Shown: piece after piece, positions 1-8,307 of the stretch
Layout: each line of letters begins with the position of its first letter
How positions within the stretch are numbered: position 1 is the stretch's first letter
Source: Shinella granuli
Lineage (GTDB): Bacteria; Pseudomonadota; Alphaproteobacteria; Rhizobiales; Rhizobiaceae
DNA length: 64,000 bases
Direction of reading: 5' to 3'
Assembly: GCF_004341885.1 (NCBI RefSeq)
Contig: NZ_SLVX01000010.1
Span: 119,593 to 183,592, forward strand
Notes under the pieces: generated by a model
Seen by the model: the letters and a program-made list of their open reading frames with translations, nothing else
Databases searched by the model: none
What the model was told of the DNA's origin: nothing
Program-made: the position numbers and the translations under genes

Positions 1-2
1 CC

Positions 3-1103
3 TCGAACCGGCTCGGCAGCGTCTTCGAGGCGACGGATCGCGCATGGATGGCCGAGACGCTGCCGACGGACGATCATCTTTCGCCGGACGGCCGCGTCAT
101 GGAAGTCTTGAGCGAGCATCTTTGCCAGGGCTGGCTGGAAGGCTATCTCCTCACCGGCCGCCACGGCTTCTTCTCCTGTTACGAAGCCTTCATCCACATC
201 GTCGATTCGATGTTCAACCAGCATGCCAAGTGGCTGAAGGTCGCGCGCGAGCTGTCCTGGCGCAAGCCGGTCTCCTCGCTCAACTACCTGCTGACCTCCC
301 ATGTCTGGCGGCAGGACCACAACGGCTTCTCGCACCAGGATCCCGGCTTCGTCGACCTCGTCGCCAACAAGGGCGCGGATATCGTGCGCGTCTACCTGCC
401 GCCGGACGCCAACACGCTGCTTTGGGTCGGCGATCATTGCCTGAAGACCTGGAACCGCATCAACGTCATCGTCGCCGGCAAGCAGCCGGCGCCGCAATGG
501 CTGGCCATGGATGAGGCGGTGCGCCATTGCGAGGCCGGGCTCGGCATCTGGGACTGGGCGGGCACGGAAGAGGGGCTTGGCCCGGACATCGTGATGGCCT
601 GCGCCGGCGACGTGCCGACCATGGAAACGCTCGCCGCCGTCGATCTCCTGCGCCGGGCGCTGCCGCACCTGCGCATCCGCGTCGTCAATGTCGTCGACCT
701 GATGGTGCTGCAATCGCCGCAGCACCATCCGCACGGCATTTCGGACGCGGCTTTCGACCGGATCTTTACCCGCGACCGGCCGGTGATCTTCGCCTATCAC
801 GGCTATCCCTACCTCATCCATCGGCTTGTCTACAAACGCACGAACCACACGAACGTGCATGTCAGGGGCTTCATCGAGGAGGGCACGACCACCACGCCCT
901 TCGACATGGCCGTGATGAACGAGCTCGACCGCTATCATCTCGCCATCGAGGCCGTCGAGCGCCTGCCGGCTCTGGGTGAAAAGGCGGCGGATATCGTTGC
1001 CGCGCTGAAGGGGAAGCTTGCCGAGCACCACGCCTATGTGCGCGAGCATGGCGAGGACATGCCGGAAATCCGGGACTGGAAATGGCCCTATCCGCGGCAG
1101 TAG
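3..1103 (+). CDS. Phosphoketolase, C-terminal part (gene cut by left edge of window)
   Basis: Thiamine-diphosphate enzyme that splits xylulose-5-phosphate and/or fructose-6-phosphate with phosphate to give acetyl phosphate. The reading frame is open from base 3, upstream of the first ATG at 48, and reads [16 protein letters not shown], which is phosphoketolase sequence, so the start lies outside the window. About 366 residues are visible, a little under half of the usual ~790. The family signature [12 protein letters not shown] lies near residue 106. The next gene starts 39 bp downstream on the same strand, so the two may be co-transcribed. The neighbouring FNR-type boxes suggest a role in acetate-forming carbon metabolism under low oxygen (inference). 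Confidence 0.95.
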   Translation, partial: SNRLGSVFEATDRAWMAETLPTDDHLSPDGRVMEVLSEHLCQGWLEGYLLTGRHGFFSCYEAFIHIVDSMFNQHAKWLKVARELSWRKPVSSLNYLLTSHVWRQDHNGFSHQDPGFVDLVANKGADIVRVYLPPDANTLLWVGDHCLKTWNRINVIVAGKQPAPQWLAMDEAVRHCEAGLGIWDWAGTEEGLGPDIVMACAGDVPTMETLAAVDLLRRALPHLRIRVVNVVDLMVLQSPQHHPHGISDAAFDRIFTRDRPVIFAYHGYPYLIHRLVYKRTNHTNVHVRGFIEEGTTTTPFDMAVMNELDRYHLAIEAVERLPALGEKAADIVAALKGKLAEHHAYVREHGEDMPEIRDWKWPYPRQ

Positions 1104-1142
1104 CCGTGCCGTGGGCAAAGCGGTCCGTGAGGGGAGGGGATC

Positions 1143-2501
1143 ATGCTGTCACTGAAATCGCTCGGCGGCGCCGGAACCGTCACCGGTTCGAAGCATCTGC
1201 TTTCCCTCGGCGAGCATCGCATCCTGGTCGATTGCGGTCTCTTCCAGGGCCTGAAGAACCTGCGTGACCTCAACTGGACGCCCCTGCCGGTCTCCCCGCA
1301 CGCCATCGATGCGGTGATCCTCACCCATGCGCATCTCGATCATAGCGGATACCTGCCGCGTCTGGTGCATGCGGGCTATCGCGGCAAGGTCTATGCAACG
1401 CCGGCCACCCGCGACGTCGCCGAACTGATCCTCATGGACAGCGGCCACCTGCAGGAAAAGGATGCGGACTTCCTCAACCGGCACAAGTTGTCGCGCCACC
1501 AGCCGGCCCTTCCGCTCTATGGCGTGCGGGACGCGCAACGGGCCGTCGAGCACTTCTCGACCGTGGAGTTCGGACAGGCGGTGCGGCTTGCCAACGGCGC
1601 GACCTTCCGCTTCCGTCCCGCCGGGCACATTCTGGGCGCAGCGAGCGTGGACCTCGAATGGGGCGGCCGCCGGATCGTCTTTTCCGGCGATATCGGGCGC
1701 TACAGCGATCCGCTCATGCCGGACCCGGCTCCGCCGCCGGAGGCCGACTATATCCTCATCGAATCCACCTACGGCAATCGCATCCACGACAGGACCGACC
1801 CGGCCGATGCCCTGCAAGCGGTCATCGACCGGACGGTCAGGCGCGGCGGCACGCTCGTCGTCCCGGCCTTCGCCGTCGGCAGGGCGCAGGAACTGCTCTA
1901 CTATTTCTGGAAGCTGAAGCGGGCGGGCCGTCTTCCGGCCGTTCCGCTGTTCCTCGACAGTCCGATGGCCATCGACGCGACGGGGCTTCTGGGCCGGCAC
2001 ATGCAGGATCACCGTCTCGATATGGAAACCTGCAAGGCCGTGTTCTCCATCGCGCGCTACACCGACGACGTCGAGGCTTCGAAGGCGATCAGCGCCAACC
2101 GGTTTCCCAAGATCGTCATTTCGGCTTCGGGCATGGCGACGGGCGGGCGCGTCCTGCATCATCTCAAGGCGTTCGCGCCCGATGCCCGCAATACGATCCT
2201 GCTTGCCGGCTTCCAGGCGGCCGGCACGCGAGGCCGCTCGCTCCAGGAAGGCGCGAGGGAGCTGAAGATCCATGGCTCCTGGGTGCCGGTCAATGCGGAG
2301 GTGGCGCATCTCGACATGCTCTCGGCCCATGCCGATGCCGACGAACTGATGCGCTGGCTCTCCGCCTGCCCGCGCCCGCCGCGCAAGGTCTTCATCGTGC
2401 ACGGCGAGGCCGAAGCCTCCGAAGCGTTGCGCATCCGCATCGCGCGGGAGCTTGGATGGGCGAGCGTCGTGCCGCGGCTCGATCAGGAATTCGTGTTGTG
2501 A
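1143..2501 (+). CDS. MBL-fold metallo-hydrolase with beta-CASP domain (RNA-processing exonuclease type)
   Basis: A 452-residue protein of the metallo-beta-lactamase/beta-CASP family, whose members are zinc-dependent nucleases acting on RNA. The N-terminal MBL core carries HAHLDH at residues 62-67, then GHILGAAS and FSGDIGRY. The beta-CASP insert has ESTYGNR, AFAVGRAQE and the ISASGMATGGR block. The C-terminal ligand motifs SAHADADEL and VHGE are present, so the active site looks complete. In rhizobia such genes often sit beside phosphoketolase in oxygen-regulated clusters. The cellular target is not evident from sequence. Start chosen at ATG 1143, preceded by GAGGGGAGGGG. Confidence 0.93.
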   Translation: MLSLKSLGGAGTVTGSKHLLSLGEHRILVDCGLFQGLKNLRDLNWTPLPVSPHAIDAVILTHAHLDHSGYLPRLVHAGYRGKVYATPATRDVAELILMDSGHLQEKDADFLNRHKLSRHQPALPLYGVRDAQRAVEHFSTVEFGQAVRLANGATFRFRPAGHILGAASVDLEWGGRRIVFSGDIGRYSDPLMPDPAPPPEADYILIESTYGNRIHDRTDPADALQAVIDRTVRRGGTLVVPAFAVGRAQELLYYFWKLKRAGRLPAVPLFLDSPMAIDATGLLGRHMQDHRLDMETCKAVFSIARYTDDVEASKAISANRFPKIVISASGMATGGRVLHHLKAFAPDARNTILLAGFQAAGTRGRSLQEGARELKIHGSWVPVNAEVAHLDMLSAHADADELMRWLSACPRPPRKVFIVHGEAEASEALRIRIARELGWASVVPRLDQEFVL

Positions 2502-2520
2502 GCCCGGCAGGCCGGGTTCA
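2500..2520. terminator. Compact hairpin between convergent genes
   Basis: AGCCCGG (2501-2507) and CCGGGTT (2512-2518) pair around a CAGG loop, with one G-T pair. The hairpin overlaps the stop codons of both convergent genes. It has no clear T-run, so its terminator function is inferred from position. Confidence 0.35.
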
Positions 2521-3133
2521 GGCGGAGCGGAGGTCCTTGCGGATCAGGACGAGGGTCGCGTCGTCGGGATAGGGGATCGCGACGAAACCCTGCTCCCGTT
2601 CGAGTTCAATGGCCTCGTGGTTTTCGCGGCTTTCGAGCGATTCCAGGGTCTCGACGCCGCGAGACTGCGCGTAGCGGGCCGCATGGCGCAGCATTTCCCA
2701 GGCGATGCCCTTGTGCTTGTCCTCGGCGCGAACGGAGATCGCCACCTCCGCCTTCGTCATCGACGGATCGCAGGCAACCATCGCCGTCGCGACAATCGCC
2801 TTGCCGTCATCGGCAAAGGCAAGGAAGTGCTCGGTCGCGCGATGATCGACCTGCGTCATGGCGAGGAGACGTTCATGGCTCATCTCGCGCACGCCGCGCG
2901 AGGAGACGTTCATGGCTCATCTCGCGCACGCCGCCGAGGAAACGGAAGCGTAGGTCTGCGGGCGCCACATGGGCGAAGAACGCGGCCAGAAGCGCCTCGT
3001 CCTCGGGGCGGACCGGGCGAATGTGGAGCACGAACCCGGTGCGGGTCACCAGATCGCAGCTCCAGAGGTCGGCGGCCGGCCGCACGGATGAACCGCCCGC
3101 TCGTTCCGGTTCCTCGTAGACAAGTGCTATCAT
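2518..3133 (-). pseudogene. GNAT acetyltransferase gene split by a 37-bp tandem duplication
   Basis: The ATG at 3133 is preceded by AAGGAGA and begins MIALVYEEPERAG. The N-terminal half continues through HIRPVRPEDEALL to FLGGVREMSHERLLA and then leaves frame. The remainder, TQVDHRATEHFLAFADD and on to the stop at 2518, lies in another frame. The break falls exactly at two perfect head-to-tail copies of a 37-bp unit (2861-2897 and 2898-2934). Removing one copy leaves 579 bp, a continuous 192-codon frame. The product resembles the acetyltransferase domain of Pat-type protein lysine acetyltransferases, with an acetyl-CoA loop region around VRAEDKHKGIA. As read here the gene is frameshifted. It may be a recent mutation, a reversible slippage event or an assembly error. 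Confidence 0.85.
2861..2934. repeat. Perfect 37-bp tandem duplication inside the GNAT gene
   Basis: Bases 2861-2897 and 2898-2934 are identical and directly adjacent. The unit starts gcgaggagacgttcatggct and ends acgccgc. The unit length is not a multiple of three, so it shifts the GNAT frame. Confidence 0.97.
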
Positions 3134-3206
3134 CGCATTCTCCTTCGCAAGGTTCGAGATCGATTTCCGATATCGGCCATTGTGCACCCGCTGCCGCAAC
3201 CGGGCT

Positions 3207-3220
3207 TTGATGCGGGTCAA
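3207..3220. promoter_or_regulatory. FNR/FixK-type box (TTGAT-N4-GTCAA) between divergent genes
   Basis: TTGATGCGGGTCAA differs at one position from the anaerobox consensus TTGAT-N4-ATCAA. It lies 74 bp upstream of the GNAT start (3133) and 158 bp upstream of the ornithine carbamoyltransferase start (3378), so it could serve either gene. A second copy of the same type lies upstream of the Usp gene. Confidence 0.75.
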
Positions 3221-3377
3221 GGTGATGCGGAGGGACCGGGTGCAGTCTTTCCACATTTTCGAATGCCGGGAGGCGGTGCCGTGCCTGACGCAGAACATGG
3301 CCGCCAGGGCCGCGGCGGGGGCCACTGCATGACCTGCCCCATCGCGCGCGATCCGATCTGACAGAGGAGAAACCAAC

Positions 3378-4379
3378 ATGCCCGTCAATCTGCATGGCTG
3401 CAGTGTGCTGACGCTGGACGATTTTTCCGGCGCGGAGATCCGCTACCTGCTGCGTCTTGCCGCCGAGCTCAAGGCGGCGAAGCAGGCCGGCACGGAGGTG
3501 CCGCGTCTTGCCCGCAAGAACATCGCCCTGATCTTCGAAAAGGAATCCACCCGCACCCGCTCCGGCTTCGAGGTCGCGGCCTACGATCAGGGCGCGCACG
3601 TCACCTATATCGGCCCGTCCGGCAGCCATATCGGCCACAAGGAAACCATGAAGGACACGGCGCGCGTACTCGGACGCATGTACGACGCCATCGAGTTCAG
3701 GGGCTTCAGCCAGCATCAGGCGGATGTGCTGGCCGCCTATGCCGGCGTGCCGGTCTATAACGGGCTGACCGACGAGGCGCATCCGACCCAGGTTCTCGCC
3801 GACTTCATGACGATGCGCGAATTCACCCACAAGCACCTGTCGGACACGACGCTCGTCTTCGTCGGCGCGGGGCGGGACAATGTGGCGACGTCGCTCGCGA
3901 TCGGCGCGGCGAAGGTCGGCATGGACATGCGCATCGCTTCGCCCCGCGCGCTCTGGCCGGACGATGCGTTCTGCGATCGCGTCCGGTCCATGGCAGAAGC
4001 GAACGGCGGCAGCTTCCGGCTGGATGAGGATGTCCATGCCGCCGTGCTCGGGGCTGATTTCGTCTATACCGACGTCTGGCTTTCCATGGGCGAGAACGAG
4101 AGCGCCTGGCGGGAAAGGATAGAGCTCCTGACGCCCTATCGCGTGACCCGCGCGCTGTTGGCCGCGACGAGAACGCCGCATACAAAGTTCATGCATTGCC
4201 TGCCGGCCTTCCACAATGCGGAGACGGAGGTCGGGCAGGACATCGCCCGAAGCTACGGCATCGATTGCATGGAGGTCACCGACGAGGTCTTCGAATCCGC
4301 CGCATCGATCGTGTTCGACCAGGCGGAAAACCGCATGCACACGATCAAGGCGATCCTCGTCGCCACTATCGGAGCGTGA
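3378..4379 (+). CDS. Ornithine carbamoyltransferase (catabolic ArcB-like by context)
   Basis: A 333-residue cytosolic enzyme interconverting ornithine plus carbamoyl phosphate and citrulline. Carbamoyl-phosphate loop STRTR is at 57-61, HPTQ at 135-138, the ornithine SMG loop in DVWLSMG near 232-238, and HCLPAFH at 273-279, so all catalytic motifs are intact. The length matches the long catabolic/enterobacterial type rather than the ~305-residue biosynthetic rhizobial ArgF. With the upstream FNR box this points to citrulline breakdown yielding carbamoyl phosphate under low oxygen. No arcA or arcC is in the window, so direction of the reaction is inferred. GAGGAGA precedes the ATG. Confidence 0.93.
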   Translation: MPVNLHGCSVLTLDDFSGAEIRYLLRLAAELKAAKQAGTEVPRLARKNIALIFEKESTRTRSGFEVAAYDQGAHVTYIGPSGSHIGHKETMKDTARVLGRMYDAIEFRGFSQHQADVLAAYAGVPVYNGLTDEAHPTQVLADFMTMREFTHKHLSDTTLVFVGAGRDNVATSLAIGAAKVGMDMRIASPRALWPDDAFCDRVRSMAEANGGSFRLDEDVHAAVLGADFVYTDVWLSMGENESAWRERIELLTPYRVTRALLAATRTPHTKFMHCLPAFHNAETEVGQDIARSYGIDCMEVTDEVFESAASIVFDQAENRMHTIKAILVATIGA

Positions 4380-4412
4380 CATGAGGATCGGTGCCCGGCG
4401 GGTTTGCTGCAC

Positions 4413-4426
4413 TTGATCGGCGTCAA
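4413..4426. promoter_or_regulatory. FNR/FixK-type box upstream of the Usp gene
   Basis: TTGATCGGCGTCAA matches the anaerobox at nine of ten consensus positions. It ends 63 bp before the Usp start codon. An activator site centred about 41 bp upstream of a start point would put transcription near 4461, leaving a short leader before the ATG at 4490. Confidence 0.8.
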
Positions 4427-4489
4427 GGTGACGTTTTGCATGTGCACTATCCTTTACCCAGATAGAAAACAGGACGGAGGAGCAGTCCG

Positions 4490-5311
4490 ATGAGCTACAA
4501 GTCCATTCTCGTGAATCTGGATGTCGACGGGCCGATCGGTCCGGTCGTGAAGGCGGCGCGTGCGCTGGCGCAGCGATGGAACGCCAGGCTGATCGGATTT
4601 TGCGCGGCCGACGTGTATCTGCCGGTCACCGGGCCGGAGGGCGCGACGCTCGCCGCGGAAGTCTGGCAGCAGATGCGCGACGACGACGAGCGCCGGTTCA
4701 AGGAACTGCGCAAGGAATTCGAGACCCTGGTTGCCGGCGCCGTCGAGACCGAATGGCGCGAAGCCCTGGAAAGACCGACCTACGCCCTTGTTCAGGCATC
4801 GAGAGCGGCCGATCTCGTCGTCATGCAGGCGGCCGATGGCGCCGCGACGCGGGATACGGCGCGCCGGTCCGATCCGGGGAGCGTCGTCCTGCAGGCGGGG
4901 CGTCCCCTGCTGATTGTCGGGACGGAGGCGGAACACAGGCTCGGCAGGAAGATCGTGGTCGCCTGGAAGGACACGAAGGAAGCGCGGCGGGCGGTCCTCG
5001 ATGCCGTGCCGCTGCTCCAGGCGGCCGACGATGTCATCGTGGTCACGGTGGCGCCCACCATCGATCAATGGGCTCGCGAGAGCATGGCCGACGTTACTGC
5101 GTTTCTCGCCCGCCATGGCGTGGCCGCGCGCAATGAAACCATGGAGAGCTACCACGAGAGCGACAGCCTGATCGCGCTCGTCGACCGCTACGATGCCGAT
5201 CTCGTCGTTTCGGGCGCCTTCGGGCACAGCCGGCTCAGGGAATGGGCTTTCGGAGGCATGACCCGGTCGTTGCTCGACGAAGTCCGGCTCAACCGTTTCA
5301 TGTCGAGCTGA
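4490..5311 (+). CDS. Universal stress protein, tandem Usp domains
   Basis: A 273-residue soluble protein with two UspA folds, roughly residues 1-145 and 150-273. The N-terminal unit begins YKSILVNLDVDGP. The second ends with GAFGHSRLREWAFGGMTRSLL, which contains the nucleotide-binding G-x2-G-x9-G-(S/T)-type motif. Usp proteins of this kind are induced by stress and low oxygen. The FNR-type box just upstream supports oxygen control. Monocistronic as far as can be seen: preceded by its own box and followed by about 150 bp before the next gene. The start ATG has GGAGGAG just upstream. Confidence 0.93.
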   Translation: MSYKSILVNLDVDGPIGPVVKAARALAQRWNARLIGFCAADVYLPVTGPEGATLAAEVWQQMRDDDERRFKELRKEFETLVAGAVETEWREALERPTYALVQASRAADLVVMQAADGAATRDTARRSDPGSVVLQAGRPLLIVGTEAEHRLGRKIVVAWKDTKEARRAVLDAVPLLQAADDVIVVTVAPTIDQWARESMADVTAFLARHGVAARNETMESYHESDSLIALVDRYDADLVVSGAFGHSRLREWAFGGMTRSLLDEVRLNRFMSS

Positions 5312-5457
5312 CCGGGCCGCTTGCGGCTGAACAAGGAACGCATGGTGGAAGGGTTTCGCAGTTCTGATTGTTGCAGCGCAAGCTCTGCGGCAATTCGGCA
5401 GGTAAGGAGCCTTTTCATCGCGAGGCACGATTGGTAAGCCTTGCGGGAGAGGTTTCG

Positions 5458-5850
5458 ATGAACAAGCGTCTGCAACAAAGCCGGATTGGAATGGTGGCCT
5501 TCGCCGTCGCCATCCTGATGGCGTTGCAGGTGCTCCTCAGCCCGTTCGCCGTTGCAGCCAGCGCCGCCACGTCGCCGGTCGATGCCTTCGGCAACCCGCT
5601 CTGCATCACGCATATCGAGGAGCAGGAACCGGCGTCCGCGCCGGGCAAGGAGCGTTCGCTCGCTCCCGATTGCTGCGTGCTTGCCTGCGGCTCGGCCGCA
5701 GCCTTCGTGCCGACGCACCACGCCGTCCCTATCCTGTTCAATCCGCTTGCCCAGCCATCGCAGCGGATCCTCGATGGCTATGGCGACACTGTCCCGTCGG
5801 TGTATGACGCGCTCCCCGGACATCCGCGCGGTCCCCCCACGAGCGCCTGA
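5458..5850 (+). CDS. Small exported protein, DUF2946-like
   Basis: A 130-residue protein with one N-terminal hydrophobic segment (residues 11-35, ending FAVAASA), probably a signal peptide or anchor. The mature part carries a Cys-rich stretch DCCVLACGSAAAF and a single earlier Cys in NPLCITH. This layout resembles the DUF2946 family, small membrane-associated proteins found beside copper genes. The two genes that follow are YcnI-like and CopC-CopD, so a copper-handling role is inferred. The start at 5458 has GGGAGAGG upstream. The longer in-frame start at 5368 lacks a clear ribosome site. Confidence 0.6.
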   Translation: MNKRLQQSRIGMVAFAVAILMALQVLLSPFAVAASAATSPVDAFGNPLCITHIEEQEPASAPGKERSLAPDCCVLACGSAAAFVPTHHAVPILFNPLAQPSQRILDGYGDTVPSVYDALPGHPRGPPTSA

Positions 5851-5989
5851 TCGCCAGGCAGCGACCGTTCCGCGGCCATGATGATCAATCTGCCTTGGGC
5901 CCATTGACGGGCAGGGCAGGTGACGTCGCGCGCCTCCTTCTTCCTTCAAATCTTGCCGGCAGGGATGACCGGCCTCATGGAGACTGACT

Positions 5990-6520
5990 ATGCTGAAAAG
6001 AATGCTTGCAACCGTTGCCGCCCTCGCAATCGGTTCCGGAACCGCCTTCGCCCATGTTTCGCTGCAACTGAAGGAGGCGCCGGTCGGCTCGACCTACCGC
6101 GCGATCTTCCAGGTGCCGCATGGTTGCGAAGGCAAGCCGACGAATGTGGTCCGCGTGCAGATCCCGGAAGGCGTCATCGCGGTCAAGCCGCAGCCGAAGG
6201 CCGGCTGGACGCTCGAAAAGATCAAGGGCGCCTATGCGAAATCCTACGACTACCACGGCACGCCGACCAGTGAAGGCGTGAAGGAGATCGTGTGGAGCGG
6301 CGGCAGCCTTGGCGATGACGAATATGACGAGTTCGTCCTGCGGGTCTATCTGACGAAGGACCTGAAAGCGGGCGAAACGCTCCACTTCCCCGTGGTGCAG
6401 GAGTGCCCGGATGGCATGGCCGAGCGCTGGATCGAGATTCCGGCCGAGGGCCAGTCGGCCGACGATCTCGAGCTTCCCGCGCCCGGTGTGAAGTTGCTGG
6501 AGGCCGCAGGCGGCCACTAA
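5990..6520 (+). CDS. YcnI-like copper-binding periplasmic protein (DUF1775)
   Basis: A 176-residue exported protein. The signal peptide (1-21) ends GTAFA, leaving His22 as the first mature residue, followed by VSLQLKEAPVGS. In YcnI proteins the N-terminal histidine is a copper ligand, so the exposed His is diagnostic. The DUF1775 body includes IFQVPHGCEGKPT, GWTLEKIKG and a C-terminal domain with PDGMAERWIEIP. The next gene is a CopC-CopD fusion and the preceding one a small exported Cys-rich protein. Together they look like a copper delivery or import set. Confidence 0.9.
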   Translation: MLKRMLATVAALAIGSGTAFAHVSLQLKEAPVGSTYRAIFQVPHGCEGKPTNVVRVQIPEGVIAVKPQPKAGWTLEKIKGAYAKSYDYHGTPTSEGVKEIVWSGGSLGDDEYDEFVLRVYLTKDLKAGETLHFPVVQECPDGMAERWIEIPAEGQSADDLELPAPGVKLLEAAGGH

Positions 6521-6620
6521 AGCATGTCGCAACGGCGCGAAGCGGTTTTGCGCTCGCAATTGCGGAGAAGCAAAAAGGTCAGGGTGGTGTTTCCGCGGTT
6601 CGGTGAAAAGCGGAAGACAT
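6521..6620. repeat. Interspersed rhizobial-type intergenic repeat, copy A
   Basis: Directly after the YcnI stop. It shares ordered blocks with the copy at 25271-25374: GCGCGAAGCGGTTTTGCG (6535-6552), AATTGCG (6558-6564) and GAAAAGCGGAA (6605-6615). This block order is typical of a palindromic repeat common between genes in Rhizobiales (recalled, not searched). Copy A is more degenerate than copy B. Confidence 0.65.
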
Positions 6621-6683
6621 CCTGACCCCGTGAAGGCCGGCGCCATCGGGGTGCCGGTCGCATCTGTCCTTCGGAGATCGTTC

Positions 6684-8282
6684 GTGCGGGAACATCTTGG
6701 CCGATCCTGTATCCGGGTATTTCTAACCGGCATCCTCTGGTGCTGCCTCATCGTGGCGGCGATGGCGCATGCCGCGCTGACGGGGGCGGTGCCGGCGGAT
6801 GGGGCGGTCGTCGAAACACCCCCGAAATCCTTGTCGCTGTCCTTCAGCGAGCCGGTTTCGCCGCTCGTGCTGAGGCTCATCCTGCCGGATGGCCAGGCAA
6901 GGACGCTCGGGACATTCGTCCTTCGAGACCGCGTGCTTGAAATCGCGCCGCCGGATGACCTCGGGGCCGGTACCCATGTCCTTGTCTGGCGCGTCGTCTC
7001 CGAGGACGGGCATCCGGTTGCGGGTTCCACGGTCTTTTCGATCGGTGCGCCAGGCAACGTGCCGCCCGTCGCGGAAGGGTCGGTCGACTGGCCGGTCAGG
7101 ATCGCGCTGTGGGTTGCGCGGGTCGTGAGCTATGCCGGTCTTTTCTTCGGGATTGGCGGCCTCTTTGCCGTCCGCTGGCTGATCCCGGGCGGGGCCGATG
7201 GCCTGCGCGTCATAAGGGCGGCAACGCTGCTCGGTGCGGTGGCGACCATCCTCTCCCTGGGTTTTCAGGGGCTGGACGCACTCGGCGCTCCCCTGTCTGC
7301 TCTCGCGGATAGAGCGGTATGGCAAGCCGGCCTCGCCACGCGTTTCGGCTTGACCGTCATGGCGCTTCTGGCGGCATTCTGTCTGGCATTCGTTGCCCCT
7401 TCGAGGGCGGGATTTGCGGGCCGGGCGGCATCCCTGGTGTCTCTCGTCGTCGGAAGCGGCGCCTTGGCGTTGAGTGGCCATGCAAGTTCGGCCGCGCCGC
7501 AGTGGCTGATGCAACCTGCCGTCCTTGTGCATGCGATCACGATAGAGGTCTGGATCGGCGCCCTTCTGCCGCTGGCCTACGCCCTGCGGCGGGGCGGTGA
7601 TGCGGGCCGGCAGGCGCTCGGCCGATTTTCACGCCTGATCCCCGTCTGCGTTGCCGTCCTGACCGTGGCCGGCCTGCTGCTTGCGGTCGTTCAGGTTCAG
7701 CAATTCGGCGCGCTTTTTTCAACGGCCTACGGCAACGTGCTGCTGGTCAAGCTGGCGCTGCTTGCCGTCCTGTTTGCGCTCGTGGCTCTCAACCGCTGGG
7801 TTTTCACCAGGTCTGCCGTGCGTGGGGATCGCGGCGCAGCGCGGCGGCTCGGGCGCGCGATCATTGTCGAGACCATGATCGTCCTTGCGATTTTTGCCGT
7901 CGCTGCGGCGTGGCGGTTCACGCCGCCACCGCGCGCACTGGCGCTCGTGGCGGCGCAACCGGTCTCGACCCACATCCATTCGGACAAGGCGATGGCCGAA
8001 ATCACGCTCACTCCCGGGCGCTCCGGTCCGGTCCAGGTATCCGCCGTCATCTTGTCGCCGGACTTCACGCCCCTGACCCCGAAGGATGTCACGTTCGTCT
8101 TCTCGAACCCGGAAGCGGGCATCGAGCCGATGCGCAGGCGAGCCGTCCTACAAGCCGACGGGACCTGGCGGGCCGTGGACGTCGTGATTCCCCTGGCCGG
8201 GCAATGGCGCGTGAGGCTCGACGTTCTCATCAGCGATTTCGAACTCGTGCGGTTACAGGAAACGGTTGAAATCGCGCCCTAG
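6684..8282 (+). CDS. CopC-CopD fusion, copper resistance/transport protein
   Basis: An inner-membrane protein with an exported CopC domain fused to a CopD membrane domain. After the signal segment ending AMAHA come the CopC hallmarks PADGAVVETPP, LSFSEPVSPL and SEDGHPVAGSTVFSIG. Several membrane helices follow, starting at IALWVARVVSYAGLFFGIGG, with a soluble C-terminal tail. CopC binds copper in the periplasm and CopD is thought to pass it inward. The frame is open from 6603, but that N-terminus reads through the intergenic repeat. GTG 6684 has GGAGA six bases upstream and puts a normal signal peptide at the N-terminus, so it is preferred. Confidence 0.88.
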   Translation: MREHLGRSCIRVFLTGILWCCLIVAAMAHAALTGAVPADGAVVETPPKSLSLSFSEPVSPLVLRLILPDGQARTLGTFVLRDRVLEIAPPDDLGAGTHVLVWRVVSEDGHPVAGSTVFSIGAPGNVPPVAEGSVDWPVRIALWVARVVSYAGLFFGIGGLFAVRWLIPGGADGLRVIRAATLLGAVATILSLGFQGLDALGAPLSALADRAVWQAGLATRFGLTVMALLAAFCLAFVAPSRAGFAGRAASLVSLVVGSGALALSGHASSAAPQWLMQPAVLVHAITIEVWIGALLPLAYALRRGGDAGRQALGRFSRLIPVCVAVLTVAGLLLAVVQVQQFGALFSTAYGNVLLVKLALLAVLFALVALNRWVFTRSAVRGDRGAARRLGRAIIVETMIVLAIFAVAAAWRFTPPPRALALVAAQPVSTHIHSDKAMAEITLTPGRSGPVQVSAVILSPDFTPLTPKDVTFVFSNPEAGIEPMRRRAVLQADGTWRAVDVVIPLAGQWRVRLDVLISDFELVRLQETVEIAP

Positions 8283-8307
8283 AACATCCGGCCCTCCACG
8301 GGGAAGT

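Noticed and set aside
1149..2402. 417-codon minus-strand open frame
   Set aside because: Antisense of the beta-CASP gene, Arg/Ala/Asp-rich and without any family motif.
5321..5340. TTGCGGCTGAACAA as a third FNR-type box
   Set aside because: Too many mismatches to TTGAT-N4-ATCAA compared with the two good boxes.
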